DNA from: Longimicrobiales bacterium
GTDB lineage: Bacteria; Gemmatimonadota; Gemmatimonadetes; Longimicrobiales; Gaopeijiaceae
Reading direction: 5' to 3'
Length of the DNA: 64,000 nucleotides
Assembly: GCA_958295645.1 (NCBI GenBank)
Contig: OY282361.1
Coordinates: 952,927 to 1,016,926, forward strand
In this document: in pieces, positions 54,090-63,715 of the stretch
Numbering within the stretch: the stretch's first letter is position 1
How the letters are laid out: each line of letters opens with the position of its first letter
The notes under the pieces: model-generated
The model's input: only the letters and a program-made list of their open reading frames with translations
Database searches by the model: none
What the model was told of the DNA's origin: nothing
Program-made: the position numbers and the translations under genes

Positions 54090-55733
54090 ATGGCTTCGGA
54101 AGGCACGAGACACGTCTTCGTCACGGGCGGCGTGGTGTCCTCCCTGGGCAAGGGGATCGCCGCGGCCTCCCTCGGCCTGCTGCTCAAGGAGCGCGGCCTG
54201 AGCGTGACCCTGCAGAAGCTCGATCCCTACATCAACATCGATCCCGGCACGTTGTCTCCCCTCCAGCACGGCGAGGTCTTCGTCACCGACGACGGCGCGG
54301 AGACCGACCTGGACCTCGGACACTACGAACGCTTCGTCGACGCGAGCCTCTCCCAGGCCAACAACGCCACCACGGGCAGCGTCTACCGCACCGTCATCGA
54401 GCGCGAGCGGCGGGGCGACTACCTGGGCCGCACCGTCCAGGTGGTGCCGCACGTCACCGACGAGATCAAGCGCTGCGTGCGTGCGGTCGCGGACGGGCAC
54501 GACGTCGTGATCTCCGAAGTCGGCGGCACAGTCGGCGACATCGAGAGCCTTCCGTTCCTGGAGGCGATCCGGCAGTTCCGCCAGGAGGTCGGGCCGCGCG
54601 GCGCCCTTCACGTCCACTTGACGCTCGTGCCGTACATCGAGGCGGCGGGCGAGCTCAAGACCAAGCCGACCCAGCATTCGGTCCGCGAGCTGATGCAGAC
54701 GGGCATCCAGCCCGCCGTGCTGATCTGCCGGACGGAGCATCCCCTGGGCCAGGGCACCAAGGCCAAGATCGCGAGCTTCACCAACGTCGATCCTGCGGGC
54801 GTCGTCGAAGCGCGCGACGTGGAGACGATCTACCAGGTGCCGCTCGAGTTCCGGCGCCAGCGGCTGGACGACTTCGTGCTCTCGTGGTTCGGCATGGACG
54901 CGCCCGCGCCGGACTTGGCGCCCTGGAAGCGGATCGTCGAACACATCAAGTCTCCGAAGGCGGGGACGGCTCGAATCGCCGTGGTCGGCAAGTACACCGA
55001 GCTGGTGGACGCCTACAAGTCGGTCGAGCAGGCCTTGATCCACGGCGGCATACAGCACGACGCAAGAGTCGAGATCGGCTGGATACCCAGCGAGGACTTG
55101 GAGGACGATCTCGATCCGGGCTTCCTGGCCGGCTGGGACGGCCTGCTCGTGCCCGGCGGCTTCGGCGACCGCGGCATCGAGGGCATGGTGAGGGCGATCC
55201 GCTGGGCGAGGGAGAACGACCTGCCCTTCCTGGGAATCTGCCTCGGGCTCCAGTGCGCCGTGATCGAGTTCGCGCGCAACGTCTGCGGGATCGAGCGGGC
55301 GCATTCCTTCGAGTTCGACGCCCCCTCGCCGGACCCCGTGATCTGCTTGATGGACGAGCAGCGCGAGGTGACGACCAAGGGGGGCACCATGCGGCTCGGG
55401 GCTTATTCCGCCAAGCTGGCGCCGGGCTCCAAGGCCGCTTCGGTGTACGGCGCCGAGATCATCAGCGAGCGCCACCGCCATCGCTACGAGGTGAACAACG
55501 GGTACCGGGAGAGGTTGGCCAGCCACGGCATGCGGTTCTGCGCCACGTCCCTGGACGGCAAGCTGGTGGAGATGATCGAGCTGCCCGGCCACCCCTGGTT
55601 CGTGGCGGGCCAGTTCCATCCCGAACTCAAGAGCCGGCCCAACCGCGCGCACCCGCTCTTCGCGTCCTTCGTGAGGGCCGCCGTTGCTCGCGGCGCGCCC
55701 GAGGCGCGAAGGGCGGCGCTCTTGCCGGGCTGA
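54090..55733 (+). CDS. pyrG: CTP synthase
   Basis: PyrG turns UTP into CTP. The 547-aa protein has the N-terminal synthase domain (HVFVTGGVVSSLGKGIAAAS, DPGTLSPLQHGEVFVTDDGA, EVGGTVGDIESLPFLEAIRQ) and a class I glutaminase domain with Cys in LGICLGLQCAVIEFARN and FVAGQFHPELKSRP. The ATG at 54090 is preferred over the in-frame ATG at 54072 because AGGAGCGGAG lies just before it. Placement among Kdo genes matches its role in CMP-Kdo supply. Confidence 0.96.
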   Translation: MASEGTRHVFVTGGVVSSLGKGIAAASLGLLLKERGLSVTLQKLDPYINIDPGTLSPLQHGEVFVTDDGAETDLDLGHYERFVDASLSQANNATTGSVYRTVIERERRGDYLGRTVQVVPHVTDEIKRCVRAVADGHDVVISEVGGTVGDIESLPFLEAIRQFRQEVGPRGALHVHLTLVPYIEAAGELKTKPTQHSVRELMQTGIQPAVLICRTEHPLGQGTKAKIASFTNVDPAGVVEARDVETIYQVPLEFRRQRLDDFVLSWFGMDAPAPDLAPWKRIVEHIKSPKAGTARIAVVGKYTELVDAYKSVEQALIHGGIQHDARVEIGWIPSEDLEDDLDPGFLAGWDGLLVPGGFGDRGIEGMVRAIRWARENDLPFLGICLGLQCAVIEFARNVCGIERAHSFEFDAPSPDPVICLMDEQREVTTKGGTMRLGAYSAKLAPGSKAASVYGAEIISERHRHRYEVNNGYRERLASHGMRFCATSLDGKLVEMIELPGHPWFVAGQFHPELKSRPNRAHPLFASFVRAAVARGAPEARRAALLPG

Positions 55734-55739
55734 AGGCGC

Positions 55740-56582
55740 GTGTTCCGAATGGACGGCTTCACGCTGTTCGCGGGCCCCTGCGTGCTCGAAGACGAGGCGC
55801 TCAACTTGGAGGTCGCCCGGGGCGTGCGTGCGGCGGCGGCGAGCGCGGGATTGCCCGTGGTGTTCAAGGCGTCGTTCGACAAGGCCAATCGGTCGCGCCT
55901 GGCCTCGGCGCGCGGACCCGGACTGGCGCGGGGCCTGGCGTTGTTGCGGGCGGTGCGCGAGGCGACGGGGCTGCCGGTCGTGACCGACGTGCACGAGCCC
56001 GCCCAGGCCGGCCCCGTGGGCGAAGTGGCGGACGTCGTCCAGGTGCCCGCGTTTCTCTGCCGGCAGACCGACCTGCTCCGGGCCGCGGGCGCCACGGGCA
56101 AGGTCGTGAACGTGAAGAAGGGGCAGTGGATGTCGCCGGAGGCCATGGCCGGTGCCGTGGAGAAGGTGCGCGAGGCGGGCGCCGCACAGGTTCTGGCGAC
56201 GGAGCGGGGCACGGCCTTCGGCTACGGCGACTTGGTGGTGGACATGCGAGCGTTCCGGCGGGTGCGGCGGGCGGCCGGGGTTCCGGTGATCTTCGACGGC
56301 ACCCATTCGGTGCAGCAGCCGGGCCGCGGGCGGGACGGGTCTTCGGGCGGTGCGCCGGAGCACATCGGCGCGCTCGTGCGGGCTGCCGTGGCGGCAGGAT
56401 GCGACGGTCTCTTCCTGGAGGCGCACCCGGAGCCGGCCCGCGCTCCGTCGGACGGCGCGAACATGTTGCCGCTCGACCAGCTGGCCCCGCTCCTGCGCTC
56501 GGTCGCGGCGATTCGAGCGGCGGCCGGCAGCGGCGGCGACGGGCCGGACGCGGGGGGCTCCGGCGAGCAAGCAGCCTCATGA
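55740..56582 (+). CDS. kdsA: Kdo-8-phosphate synthase
   Basis: KdsA joins arabinose-5-phosphate and phosphoenolpyruvate. The 280-aa TIM-barrel enzyme has LFAGPCVLEDEALNL, VVFKASFDKANRS, VVNVKKGQWMSPEAM, ATERGTAFGYGDLVVDMR, FDGTHSVQQPG and EAHPEPARAPSDGANMLPL. The start is the GTG at 55740, with an ATG three codons on. A Gly/Ala-rich tail follows the barrel. Confidence 0.94.
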   Translation: MFRMDGFTLFAGPCVLEDEALNLEVARGVRAAAASAGLPVVFKASFDKANRSRLASARGPGLARGLALLRAVREATGLPVVTDVHEPAQAGPVGEVADVVQVPAFLCRQTDLLRAAGATGKVVNVKKGQWMSPEAMAGAVEKVREAGAAQVLATERGTAFGYGDLVVDMRAFRRVRRAAGVPVIFDGTHSVQQPGRGRDGSSGGAPEHIGALVRAAVAAGCDGLFLEAHPEPARAPSDGANMLPLDQLAPLLRSVAAIRAAAGSGGDGPDAGGSGEQAAS

Positions 56583-57157
56583 CCGCCACCGCCTCCGCCG
56601 ACCCCATGCCCATCTCCCGCGACCTGGCCGTCCGAGTTCGCCTCGTGACGCTGGACGTGGACGGCGTGCTCAGCGACGGAGGCATCTATATTGGTGCCAT
56701 GCAAGACAATACGCCGATCGAGTTGAAGCGTTTTCACGTCGAAGACGGAATCGCCGTGCGGATGTTGCAGAGGGCGGGCATCCATGTGGCGATCGTTTCC
56801 GGACGCGTGTCGGAGGCCACGAGCATCCGGGCCGCCGAACTCGGCATCGACGACGTGATTCAAGACGGCGCCGCGCACAAGTTGCCCGCCATGAACCGGC
56901 TCCTGGAGCGGCGCAGCGTGGCTTGGTCCGAAGTGGCGCACTTGGGAGACGACTTGGCCGATCTCCCGATCCTCCGCAGGGTCGGCCTGCCGGCGACCGT
57001 CGCCAACGGGGTGCCCGAAGTCCGGCGCCTGGCCGTCTGGCAGAGTTTGCGGGCCGGCGGCAGCGGCGCCGCGAGGGAGTTCGCCGAGGCGATCCTGCGG
57101 GCGCGGGGCGAATGGGAGGACTTGGTCGATGAGTATTGCCGCGAGCGTGGCGACTAG
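56579..57157 (+). CDS. kdsC: Kdo-8-phosphate phosphatase
   Basis: KdsC removes the phosphate to give free Kdo. The 192-aa protein is a HAD phosphatase of C0 type: LVTLDVDGVLSDGGIYIG with the two Asp, VAIVSGRVSEATSIRA, and HLGDDLADLPILRRVGLP. It overlaps kdsA by 4 bases and kdsD by 29 bases. An ATG at 56606 is another possible start. Confidence 0.93.
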   Translation: MTATASADPMPISRDLAVRVRLVTLDVDGVLSDGGIYIGAMQDNTPIELKRFHVEDGIAVRMLQRAGIHVAIVSGRVSEATSIRAAELGIDDVIQDGAAHKLPAMNRLLERRSVAWSEVAHLGDDLADLPILRRVGLPATVANGVPEVRRLAVWQSLRAGGSGAAREFAEAILRARGEWEDLVDEYCRERGD

Positions 57158-58121
57158 CGCGAAGGCGCCTGGAGCGGTCGCCGAAGGCGTGCGGGTGCTG
57201 CGCATGGAGGCCGCCGCCGTGGCCGCTCTTGCGGACAGGCTGGGGACCGGCTTCGAGCAGGCCGTGCACCTCGTGTCGGAGGCGGAGGGAGGCGTCGTGG
57301 TGTCGGGAGTGGGCAAGTCCGGGATCGTCGCGCGCAAGCTGGCCGCCACGCTCACGTCGACGGGCACGCCGGCGGTCTTCGTGCATCCCGTGGACGCCCT
57401 CCACGGCGACCTCGGCGTCATGGGCGCGGGCGGCGTGATGATCCTCTTGTCCAAGAGCGGGGCAACGGCCGAGCTGAGCGGGCTGCTGGACTTCGCGGAG
57501 GCCCGCGGAGCGCCGGTCGTCGCGTTGGCGGGGGACCCCAGGTCGCCGCTCGCCCGGCGGGCCGATGCGGCGCTCGACTGCGGCGTGGCCGAGGAGGCCT
57601 GCCCGATGGGCTTGGCGCCCACGTCGTCCACGACCGCGGCTCTGGCCATGGGGGACGCCTTGGCGGTGGCCGTTCTCCTCCGCCGGGGCTTCGGCACGGA
57701 CGACTTCGCCGGCATCCATCCGGGCGGGGCCTTGGGGCGGCGTCTCAACTTGCGCGTGCGCGACGTCATGGAGGGAGAGGACTATCCGGCCGCCGCGCCC
57801 AGCGCCCTGGCGCGCGAGATGATCGGACCGCTGGCCCGGATGCGCGGGACGGTGCCTGTGATCGACGAGCGCCGAAGGGTGGTCGGAGTGGTGACCGCGG
57901 GCGACCTCACGCGGCTCATGGAGCGCGGATCGGAGTTCTTGGACGTGACGGTCTCGGAGTTCATGACCCGTTCGCCCAAGACGGCGTCTCCCCGGGAGAG
58001 GGCGTCGGCGGCTGTCCGGCGCATGGAGGACCATGGCGTCATGGCGCTTCCCGTGGTCGGCGAGAACGGACTCGAGGGGATCGTGCACCTGCACGACCTG
58101 CTGCGGGCGGGCGTCTCTTGA
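57129..58121 (+). CDS. kdsD: D-arabinose-5-phosphate isomerase
   Basis: KdsD converts ribulose-5-phosphate to arabinose-5-phosphate for KdsA. The 330-aa protein has a SIS domain (VVVSGVGKSGIVARKLAATL, FVHPVDALHGDLGV, LLSKSGATAEL, GLAPTSSTTAALAMGDALA, FAGIHPGGALGRRL) and a pair of CBS domains (RMRGTVPVIDERRRVVGVVT and FMTRSPKTASPRERASA). It sits between kdsC and lptC and completes the Kdo pathway in this block. Confidence 0.94.
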   Translation: MSIAASVATSAKAPGAVAEGVRVLRMEAAAVAALADRLGTGFEQAVHLVSEAEGGVVVSGVGKSGIVARKLAATLTSTGTPAVFVHPVDALHGDLGVMGAGGVMILLSKSGATAELSGLLDFAEARGAPVVALAGDPRSPLARRADAALDCGVAEEACPMGLAPTSSTTAALAMGDALAVAVLLRRGFGTDDFAGIHPGGALGRRLNLRVRDVMEGEDYPAAAPSALAREMIGPLARMRGTVPVIDERRRVVGVVTAGDLTRLMERGSEFLDVTVSEFMTRSPKTASPRERASAAVRRMEDHGVMALPVVGENGLEGIVHLHDLLRAGVS

Positions 58122-58699
58122 AGGGGGGACGCCCTCGCCTCGCGTTCGTCGGCCGCGGCCGCCTGTTTCGGACCGCGTTCTCGGCGCTGGCCGCCGCCTT
58201 CCTGCCGGCCGCCTGCGAGCCGGAGGCCGGAAGCCAGGCCGCACCAAGTGAGCTCGCGCGCGTGTCCGCCGACGAAGTCACCTACGACATCACGCACTTC
58301 GTCTCCGTCGGCGGAGTCCGGGAAGCCGTGTTGCGCGCCGACAGCATGTTGGCTTGGAGAGACTCCTCGCATGTCGCGCTCGGGCAGTTGGAGCTGTCGA
58401 TATTCGACGAGCAGGGCCGGAGCCGCGCTACCATCACCGCCGATCATGGACGCTTGCACCCGCAGACGAACGAACTCACCGCGATGGGGAACGCCCGGTT
58501 GCGGGTGCCCTCCGAAGACTTGGAGATCATCGGAGCCGAACTGCGGTTCGCTCCCGAGTCCGACCGCATCTGGAGCGACTCGGCGGTGGTGATGCGCCGG
58601 GAGCAATGCGAAGCCCAAGGGGACGGCTTCGAAGCCGACTTGAGCTTCGACGACGTGAGGATCGGAAGAACGCGCGAGCAAGGATGCGCGGGGCAGTGA
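58118..58699 (+). CDS. lptC: LPS export protein LptC
   Basis: LptC receives LPS from LptBFG and passes it to LptA. The 193-aa protein has a signal or anchor at residues 16-33 (FRTAFSALAAAFLPAAC), with Cys33 in a weak lipobox, so it may be a lipoprotein instead of a single-pass membrane protein. The jelly-roll has LRADSMLAWRD, ATITADHGRLHPQTNEL, TAMGNARLR and IWSDSAVVMR, repeating the OstA pattern. It overlaps kdsD by 4 bases. Confidence 0.85.
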   Translation: MKGGRPRLAFVGRGRLFRTAFSALAAAFLPAACEPEAGSQAAPSELARVSADEVTYDITHFVSVGGVREAVLRADSMLAWRDSSHVALGQLELSIFDEQGRSRATITADHGRLHPQTNELTAMGNARLRVPSEDLEIIGAELRFAPESDRIWSDSAVVMRREQCEAQGDGFEADLSFDDVRIGRTREQGCAGQ

Positions 58700-60354
58700 G
58701 CGAAGCGTCCCGGAGGCCGGCCGGCGACGGAGGATCGCCAAGCGTCGGTCGTCGTGGCGTGGCTCGTCGAGTGCGCCTTCGCCTGCCGACGCAGCTGGCG
58801 ATCCTGGGCCTTGCGACTCTGTTGCCCGGCCAGGGCGCCGCCCAGGAAGCAGCCTGCCGGTTGCACGGCGTGGGCGACTATTCGCGTAGCGTGCGCGTCG
58901 TCGGCTCCGACCTCTACACACACCACGGGTCGGGAGGCGTGGACTACCGTTGCGAGGACGGCCTGCGGATCGAGGCCGACTCGGCCATCGTCTTCGAGGC
59001 CAACAACCAAGTCCATCTCTTCGGCGACGTTCGCTTCGAGGACCAAGGAAGCCAGCTGTCGGCGGACAGCGCCTTCTACTTCGGCGCGGACAAGCAGCTT
59101 CGGGCCTGGGGGAACATCAGGGTCAGGGATCACGCGAGCGACGCTCTCATCACCGGCCAGACCCTCAACTACTTCCGCGAATCGGCGATTCGAGAGGTGG
59201 ACCGGCTGGAGGTCTACGACGGCAATCCGCACGCGACCGTGCCGCCACCCCCGCAACCCGCCGCCGAGCCGCCCGCCGAGTCCGACGGGCCCGTCGCGCC
59301 CTACGAGATCGACGCCGGCCACTTCATTCTCGAGGGGCGGCGCCTCTTTCGCGCCCGGGGCGACGTGATCGTCGTCCGAGACTCGTTGCGCACCACCGGC
59401 GACACGCTCGTCTACGACATGGAGCGCGGCCTGATGACGGTCACCGGCAACGCGCGCGTGGAGCAGCAGGACTTTGTTCTCACGGCTCGTTCCCTGACCG
59501 CCGAGCCCGACGGCCGCGGCGACATGGTGTTGGCGCGGGGCGATGCCCAGCTCGCGGGCGAGAACATGCTGATGGTCGCCCCCGCGATTCGCGTGTTCCT
59601 GGCGGGCGGCGCAGCCAGCCGTTTGATCGCCCTGCGCCAAGTCCCGCCCGAGGAAGAGGCTCCGGACGGCCTAGCCGGAGAGGTCGGGCTCTCGCCGGGC
59701 GACCAAGCGCGTCTTCGGAGCCTGCTGCAAAGCGAGGCGGCGGCCGCGCTCCAGGGAGACGAGGCGCCTGCGCAACCCTCCATTGCGACCGGTGCTTTCA
59801 ACTTGTGGGGGGACTCGGTGGAAGTCGTCGCTCCCGGGCAAGTCCTCGACGTGGTGAACGCCGTCGGAGAGGCGCGGGCGGAGACGCTGGCCAACAGGGC
59901 CGCCGCGGACTGGGAGGCGCCGGAGATCGCCGCCAAGGACTGGATCAGGGGAGACACCATCGTCGCCCGCTTCGTTCCCGGCGAGCCGGAGACCCCGTCC
60001 GAGCCCGCCGAGACAGCCGAGCCCGCGACAGGCCCGCCTCCCGCCCGCCTCGAGACCCTGACGGCCTCCGGAACGGCCACCAGCTTCTACCGCCTTGCCC
60101 CGTCCGACACCCTCGAATCCGCCGATACGACGGAGGCCGCCACGCAGCCGGCGCTGCACTATGTTGCGGGAGACCGGATCACAGTGTTTCTCGAAGGCGG
60201 CGAGGTCGTGCAGATGGACGTCGAAGGCCAGACCGTCGGATACCATCTCGAGCCGGCCCCGCCGTCCGCCGACTCCGCCGCCGCCGGCCTGGACACGGCC
60301 GCCGTCGCCCCGGACACCGCCGCCCTGCGCCGAAGAGGCCACCCGTGGACGTAG
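58696..60354 (+). CDS. lptA: Long OstA/LptA-like LPS transport protein
   Basis: From the GTG at 58696 this is 552 aa, about three times the usual LptA. A signal peptide ([18 protein letters not shown] region) is followed by several OstA-like strand repeats: [58 protein letters not shown]. Pro/Glu-rich joints (about residues 180-195 and 430-445) and an Ala/Asp-rich tail separate further such repeats. So it could bridge much of the periplasm. lptD is not in this window. It overlaps lptC and lptB. Confidence 0.8.
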   Translation: MSEASRRPAGDGGSPSVGRRGVARRVRLRLPTQLAILGLATLLPGQGAAQEAACRLHGVGDYSRSVRVVGSDLYTHHGSGGVDYRCEDGLRIEADSAIVFEANNQVHLFGDVRFEDQGSQLSADSAFYFGADKQLRAWGNIRVRDHASDALITGQTLNYFRESAIREVDRLEVYDGNPHATVPPPPQPAAEPPAESDGPVAPYEIDAGHFILEGRRLFRARGDVIVVRDSLRTTGDTLVYDMERGLMTVTGNARVEQQDFVLTARSLTAEPDGRGDMVLARGDAQLAGENMLMVAPAIRVFLAGGAASRLIALRQVPPEEEAPDGLAGEVGLSPGDQARLRSLLQSEAAAALQGDEAPAQPSIATGAFNLWGDSVEVVAPGQVLDVVNAVGEARAETLANRAAADWEAPEIAAKDWIRGDTIVARFVPGEPETPSEPAETAEPATGPPPARLETLTASGTATSFYRLAPSDTLESADTTEAATQPALHYVAGDRITVFLEGGEVVQMDVEGQTVGYHLEPAPPSADSAAAGLDTAAVAPDTAALRRRGHPWT

Positions 60355-61172
60355 CGGTTCCCGCCGCCCGGCCCGGCGCCGAAACGGACCTGGCCTCGCA
60401 GTCCGCCTCGGTGTTGCGCGGCGAAGGCCTGACCAAGGTGTACCGACGAACCGCCGTCGTCTCGGAGGTGGACATCGCCGTGCGCCAGAGGGACGTCGTC
60501 GGGTTGCTGGGGCCGAACGGGGCAGGGAAGACGACCACGTTCTACATGCTGGTGGGGCTGATTCGCCCCGACGGCGGTCGCGTTTTTCTGGACGACGCCG
60601 AACTCACGTCGGTGCCGATGTACAAACGGGCGAGGATGGGGGTCGGCTATCTGTCGCAGGAGCCGTCGGTGTTTCGCAAGCTGACGGTCGCCCAGAACGT
60701 CATGGCCATCCTCGAGACGCTGAATCTGTCGCGGCAGGAACGCGCCGCCGGGCTCGAACATCTGCTCGGCGAACTGTCGATCGCCCATCTCCGCGACGCC
60801 AAGGCGTACACGCTCTCGGGCGGCGAACGGCGCCGGCTGGAGATCACGAGGGCGCTTGTCCAACGTCCCAAGTTCATGCTCCTGGACGAGCCCTTCGCCG
60901 GGATCGACCCCATCGCGGTCAACGACATTCAAGAGATCGTCTCCCGATTGAAGACGAAGGACATCGGAGTCATCATCTCGGACCACAACGTCGAGCAGAC
61001 GCTGGAGATCGTGGACCGGGCGTTCATCATGTACGAAGGGCGGATCCGGTGCAGCGGCACCGTGCCGGAGCTCGTATGGAACGACGACGTGGCCGATCTC
61101 TATCTGGGACCCAGCCTCACCGCCCGCATGAGAAAGAGATTTCCGCCGCCGAACGCCTCTGAGGTCGCATGA
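60345..61172 (+). CDS. lptB: LPS export ABC transporter ATPase LptB
   Basis: LptB drives LPS extraction together with LptF/LptG, which are elsewhere. From the GTG at 60345 it is 275 aa with Walker [19 protein letters not shown], the signature [17 protein letters not shown], Walker [19 protein letters not shown] and the switch His in [12 protein letters not shown]. The first ~30 residues are an extra Ala/Gly-rich lead. It overlaps lptA by 10 bases and rpoN by 4 bases. Confidence 0.94.
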   Translation: MDVAVPAARPGAETDLASQSASVLRGEGLTKVYRRTAVVSEVDIAVRQRDVVGLLGPNGAGKTTTFYMLVGLIRPDGGRVFLDDAELTSVPMYKRARMGVGYLSQEPSVFRKLTVAQNVMAILETLNLSRQERAAGLEHLLGELSIAHLRDAKAYTLSGGERRRLEITRALVQRPKFMLLDEPFAGIDPIAVNDIQEIVSRLKTKDIGVIISDHNVEQTLEIVDRAFIMYEGRIRCSGTVPELVWNDDVADLYLGPSLTARMRKRFPPPNASEVA

Positions 61173-62671
61173 GCCGAGCACGCCGCCTGGGGCAGTACGA
61201 GGTTCCCCGGCCCGAGATGACGAGCAATCCTCGCCTCTACCAGGCGATGGAGTTGCTGGCGATGCCCATGCCGGAGTTCGAGGCTCGCGTCCACGAGGAG
61301 ATGGCCGCCAACCCCTTGCTGGAGATCGAAGAGCCGGAAGACGAGTACGAGGACCAGGAGGCCGGCGAAGACGAGGAAGAGGAAGAAGAGGAGGACGACG
61401 AAATCGACTGGGACGACGTGCTGTACGACGACGTGGACGGCGTCTCGGAGCGGGGACTGCAGGAGGCATCGGAGTACCGGTCGCCGGTGGTTGCGGTGGC
61501 CCGCGGCCTCCACGACCACTTGGAGGATCAGGTCGGCTTGTTGCGCCTGGACGAGCGGGAGATGGCGGTCGCCCGGGAAGTCGTCGGCAACATCGACGAC
61601 GACGGGTTTCTGGTGTGTTCGGTCGAGGAGGTGGCCGAGAGCGCGAGCGAACTCTTCGCGGAGGCGCGCCGGTTGGCCTTCAGCCGGCTGGACGGAGCCG
61701 AGGGCCCGGAGGCGGAAGCGGAGCGGGATCGGCTGGCGTCGTTCTTCGCCGCCGCCGAATGCGAACAAGTGGAGGCCGTGCTGCGCGTCGTGCAGTCCCT
61801 CGATCCGGCTGGCGTCGGCGCCCGGGACCTGCCGGAGTGCCTGGCCATCCAGCTCCGCCGAAGCGGCAGGGCCGAGACGCTGGCGCTCCAGATCGTCGAG
61901 AATCGGTTTCAGGACTTCATCAACCGGCGCTGGGCGGACATTTCGAACGCCCTGGGCGCGCCCCTCGCGGAAGTGGAGGCCGCGGCCGGCGAGATCGCCA
62001 AGCTGGACCCCAAGCCGGGCCGCCAGTACGACGCCGAAGGGGATCACTACGTCCTGCCCGACCTGATCGTGGAGAAGGTTGCGGGGGACTACCGGGTCTT
62101 CGCCAACGACGCCGGGCTTCCGAGGCTCCGCGTGGCCCGCTCGTACGTGGAAGTGGCGAGGCAGGGGCGGCTGACGGGCGACAACAAGGCCTTCGTCGCC
62201 GACCGCCTGGACGCCGCCAACTGGTTCATTCACGCCATCTCCCAGCGCCGCCAGATCATGATTGCCCTCATGGAGTTCATCTTGGAGCGGCAAAAGGGCT
62301 TCTTCGACGAGGGCGTGCGGCATTTGGGGCCGCTCACGATGCGCGAGGCGGCCGAGGAGGTCGGAGTGGCCGAGTCCACGATCTCCCGCGCCACCAACGG
62401 GAAGTACGTTCAGTCTCCGGCCGGCGTGCATCCGCTCCGGGATTTCTTCTCGGGCGGGTTCTCGACCATCTCCGGCAAGTCCGTGTCCTCCCGAGGCGTC
62501 CAGGCCCGCATCAAGCAGCTCGTGGAGGACGAAGACCAGGCCCGCCCCTTGACGGACGCGGCGATCATGGCCCTTCTCAAGAGCGAAGGGATCAAGATCG
62601 CGCGCCGCACCGTGGCCAAGTACCGCGACGCGCTCGGGATACCGACGACCCGAATGCGCCAGCGCCCCTAG
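61169..62671 (+). CDS. rpoN: RNA polymerase sigma-54 factor
   Basis: RpoN directs transcription from -24/-12 promoters with enhancer-binding activators. The 500-aa protein has the region I activator-responsive helix ([19 protein letters not shown]), an acidic region II (long Glu/Asp run at about residues 53-95), the core-binding domain and the RpoN box [20 protein letters not shown] at the C-terminus. The lptB-rpoN order is a known arrangement in diderm bacteria. Confidence 0.95.
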   Translation: MSRARRLGQYEVPRPEMTSNPRLYQAMELLAMPMPEFEARVHEEMAANPLLEIEEPEDEYEDQEAGEDEEEEEEEDDEIDWDDVLYDDVDGVSERGLQEASEYRSPVVAVARGLHDHLEDQVGLLRLDEREMAVAREVVGNIDDDGFLVCSVEEVAESASELFAEARRLAFSRLDGAEGPEAEAERDRLASFFAAAECEQVEAVLRVVQSLDPAGVGARDLPECLAIQLRRSGRAETLALQIVENRFQDFINRRWADISNALGAPLAEVEAAAGEIAKLDPKPGRQYDAEGDHYVLPDLIVEKVAGDYRVFANDAGLPRLRVARSYVEVARQGRLTGDNKAFVADRLDAANWFIHAISQRRQIMIALMEFILERQKGFFDEGVRHLGPLTMREAAEEVGVAESTISRATNGKYVQSPAGVHPLRDFFSGGFSTISGKSVSSRGVQARIKQLVEDEDQARPLTDAAIMALLKSEGIKIARRTVAKYRDALGIPTTRMRQRP

Positions 62672-62686
62672 CTGCGGACGATCCCC

Positions 62687-63682
62687 GTGTCCGCGGATCC
62701 GCAGCCGATGCCCACGACCTCCGCCAAGAACGCCGTCGTCCGCCCATCGGCCTACAGCGACTTCGCGCTCGTCGTCCCCGCCTACAACGAAGAGCCCAAC
62801 ATGCCGGACCTGATCCGCCAGGTTCGCGCGGCCTTCGACGACCACGGACTTCAGGGCGAGGTGCTGCTCGTGGACGACGGCTCCACGGACGGAACGGCCC
62901 GCCTCGCGGAAGCGGAGGCGGCAGGCTGGCCCCTGCTGCGGGTGCTGCGCCATCGAACCAACCAGGGCAAGACCGAAGCGCTTCTGACCGCGGCGGCGGC
63001 GACCGACAAGAAGTACTTGGTGCTCTTCGACGCGGACCTGCAGCACCTGCCGCGAGACATCCCCCGGTTCCTGGACAAGCTCGGCGAGGGTTGGGACATC
63101 GTCACGGGGCGCAAGGTCGGCGCCTACGACAAGCAGGCCGTCTCTTCGATCTACAACGCGATGAGCCGCCGCATCTTCAGCGTGCCGGTGAGCGACTTCA
63201 ATTCGATAAAGGCGTTTCGCGCCGACATCCTCGACGTGGTTCGGCTCCGCCACGACTGGCACCGCTTCTTCGTGGTCATGGCGCACGCCGCCGGATTCAG
63301 CGCCACCGAGATCGACGTCGAGCTGTATCCGCGGGTGGCGGGCACGTCCAAGTACTCCGGGCCGACCCGCATCTTCGTCGGGCTCCTCGACTTGCTGGCG
63401 GTCTGGTTTCAGATACGGTTTTCGCGCAAGCCCATGCTGGCCTTCGGGATGCCGGGGCTGGCGTTCGTCTTCGCGGGAGTGGCGGTGGGCGGCGTCGCGG
63501 CGTATCTGCGCTTCGCGGCGGGCGTCGGATACCGGCCGTTGCTCTATTTGGTGATGTTGCTGGTGACGGTCGGCACGCTGTGCTTCGTGGCCGGCTTCCT
63601 GGGAGAGATGATCGCTTCGGCCGTCGAGCGGCTGGACGCCCGCAGCGAAGAGGAAGAGGCCGGAGGACGGGGTCCGCGCTAG
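62687..63682 (+). CDS. Glycosyltransferase family 2 with C-terminal membrane helices
   Basis: A 331-aa enzyme resembling dolichol- or undecaprenyl-phosphate sugar transferases (ArnC/DPM-like). It has ALVVPAYNEEPNMPDLIR, VLLVDDGSTDGTARLAE, the metal-binding D-A-D in LVLFDADLQHLPRD, a DFNSIKAFRADIL block and then LYPRVAGTSKYSG. Two hydrophobic segments at about residues 245-275 and 280-305 anchor it. Likely role: moving a sugar onto a polyprenyl phosphate for envelope polysaccharide. It starts 15 bases after rpoN. Confidence 0.85.
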   Translation: MSADPQPMPTTSAKNAVVRPSAYSDFALVVPAYNEEPNMPDLIRQVRAAFDDHGLQGEVLLVDDGSTDGTARLAEAEAAGWPLLRVLRHRTNQGKTEALLTAAAATDKKYLVLFDADLQHLPRDIPRFLDKLGEGWDIVTGRKVGAYDKQAVSSIYNAMSRRIFSVPVSDFNSIKAFRADILDVVRLRHDWHRFFVVMAHAAGFSATEIDVELYPRVAGTSKYSGPTRIFVGLLDLLAVWFQIRFSRKPMLAFGMPGLAFVFAGVAVGGVAAYLRFAAGVGYRPLLYLVMLLVTVGTLCFVAGFLGEMIASAVERLDARSEEEEAGGRGPR

Positions 63683-63715
63683 GCGCCCCGCAGAGTTCGC
63701 CCCTGACCCCGCGAC

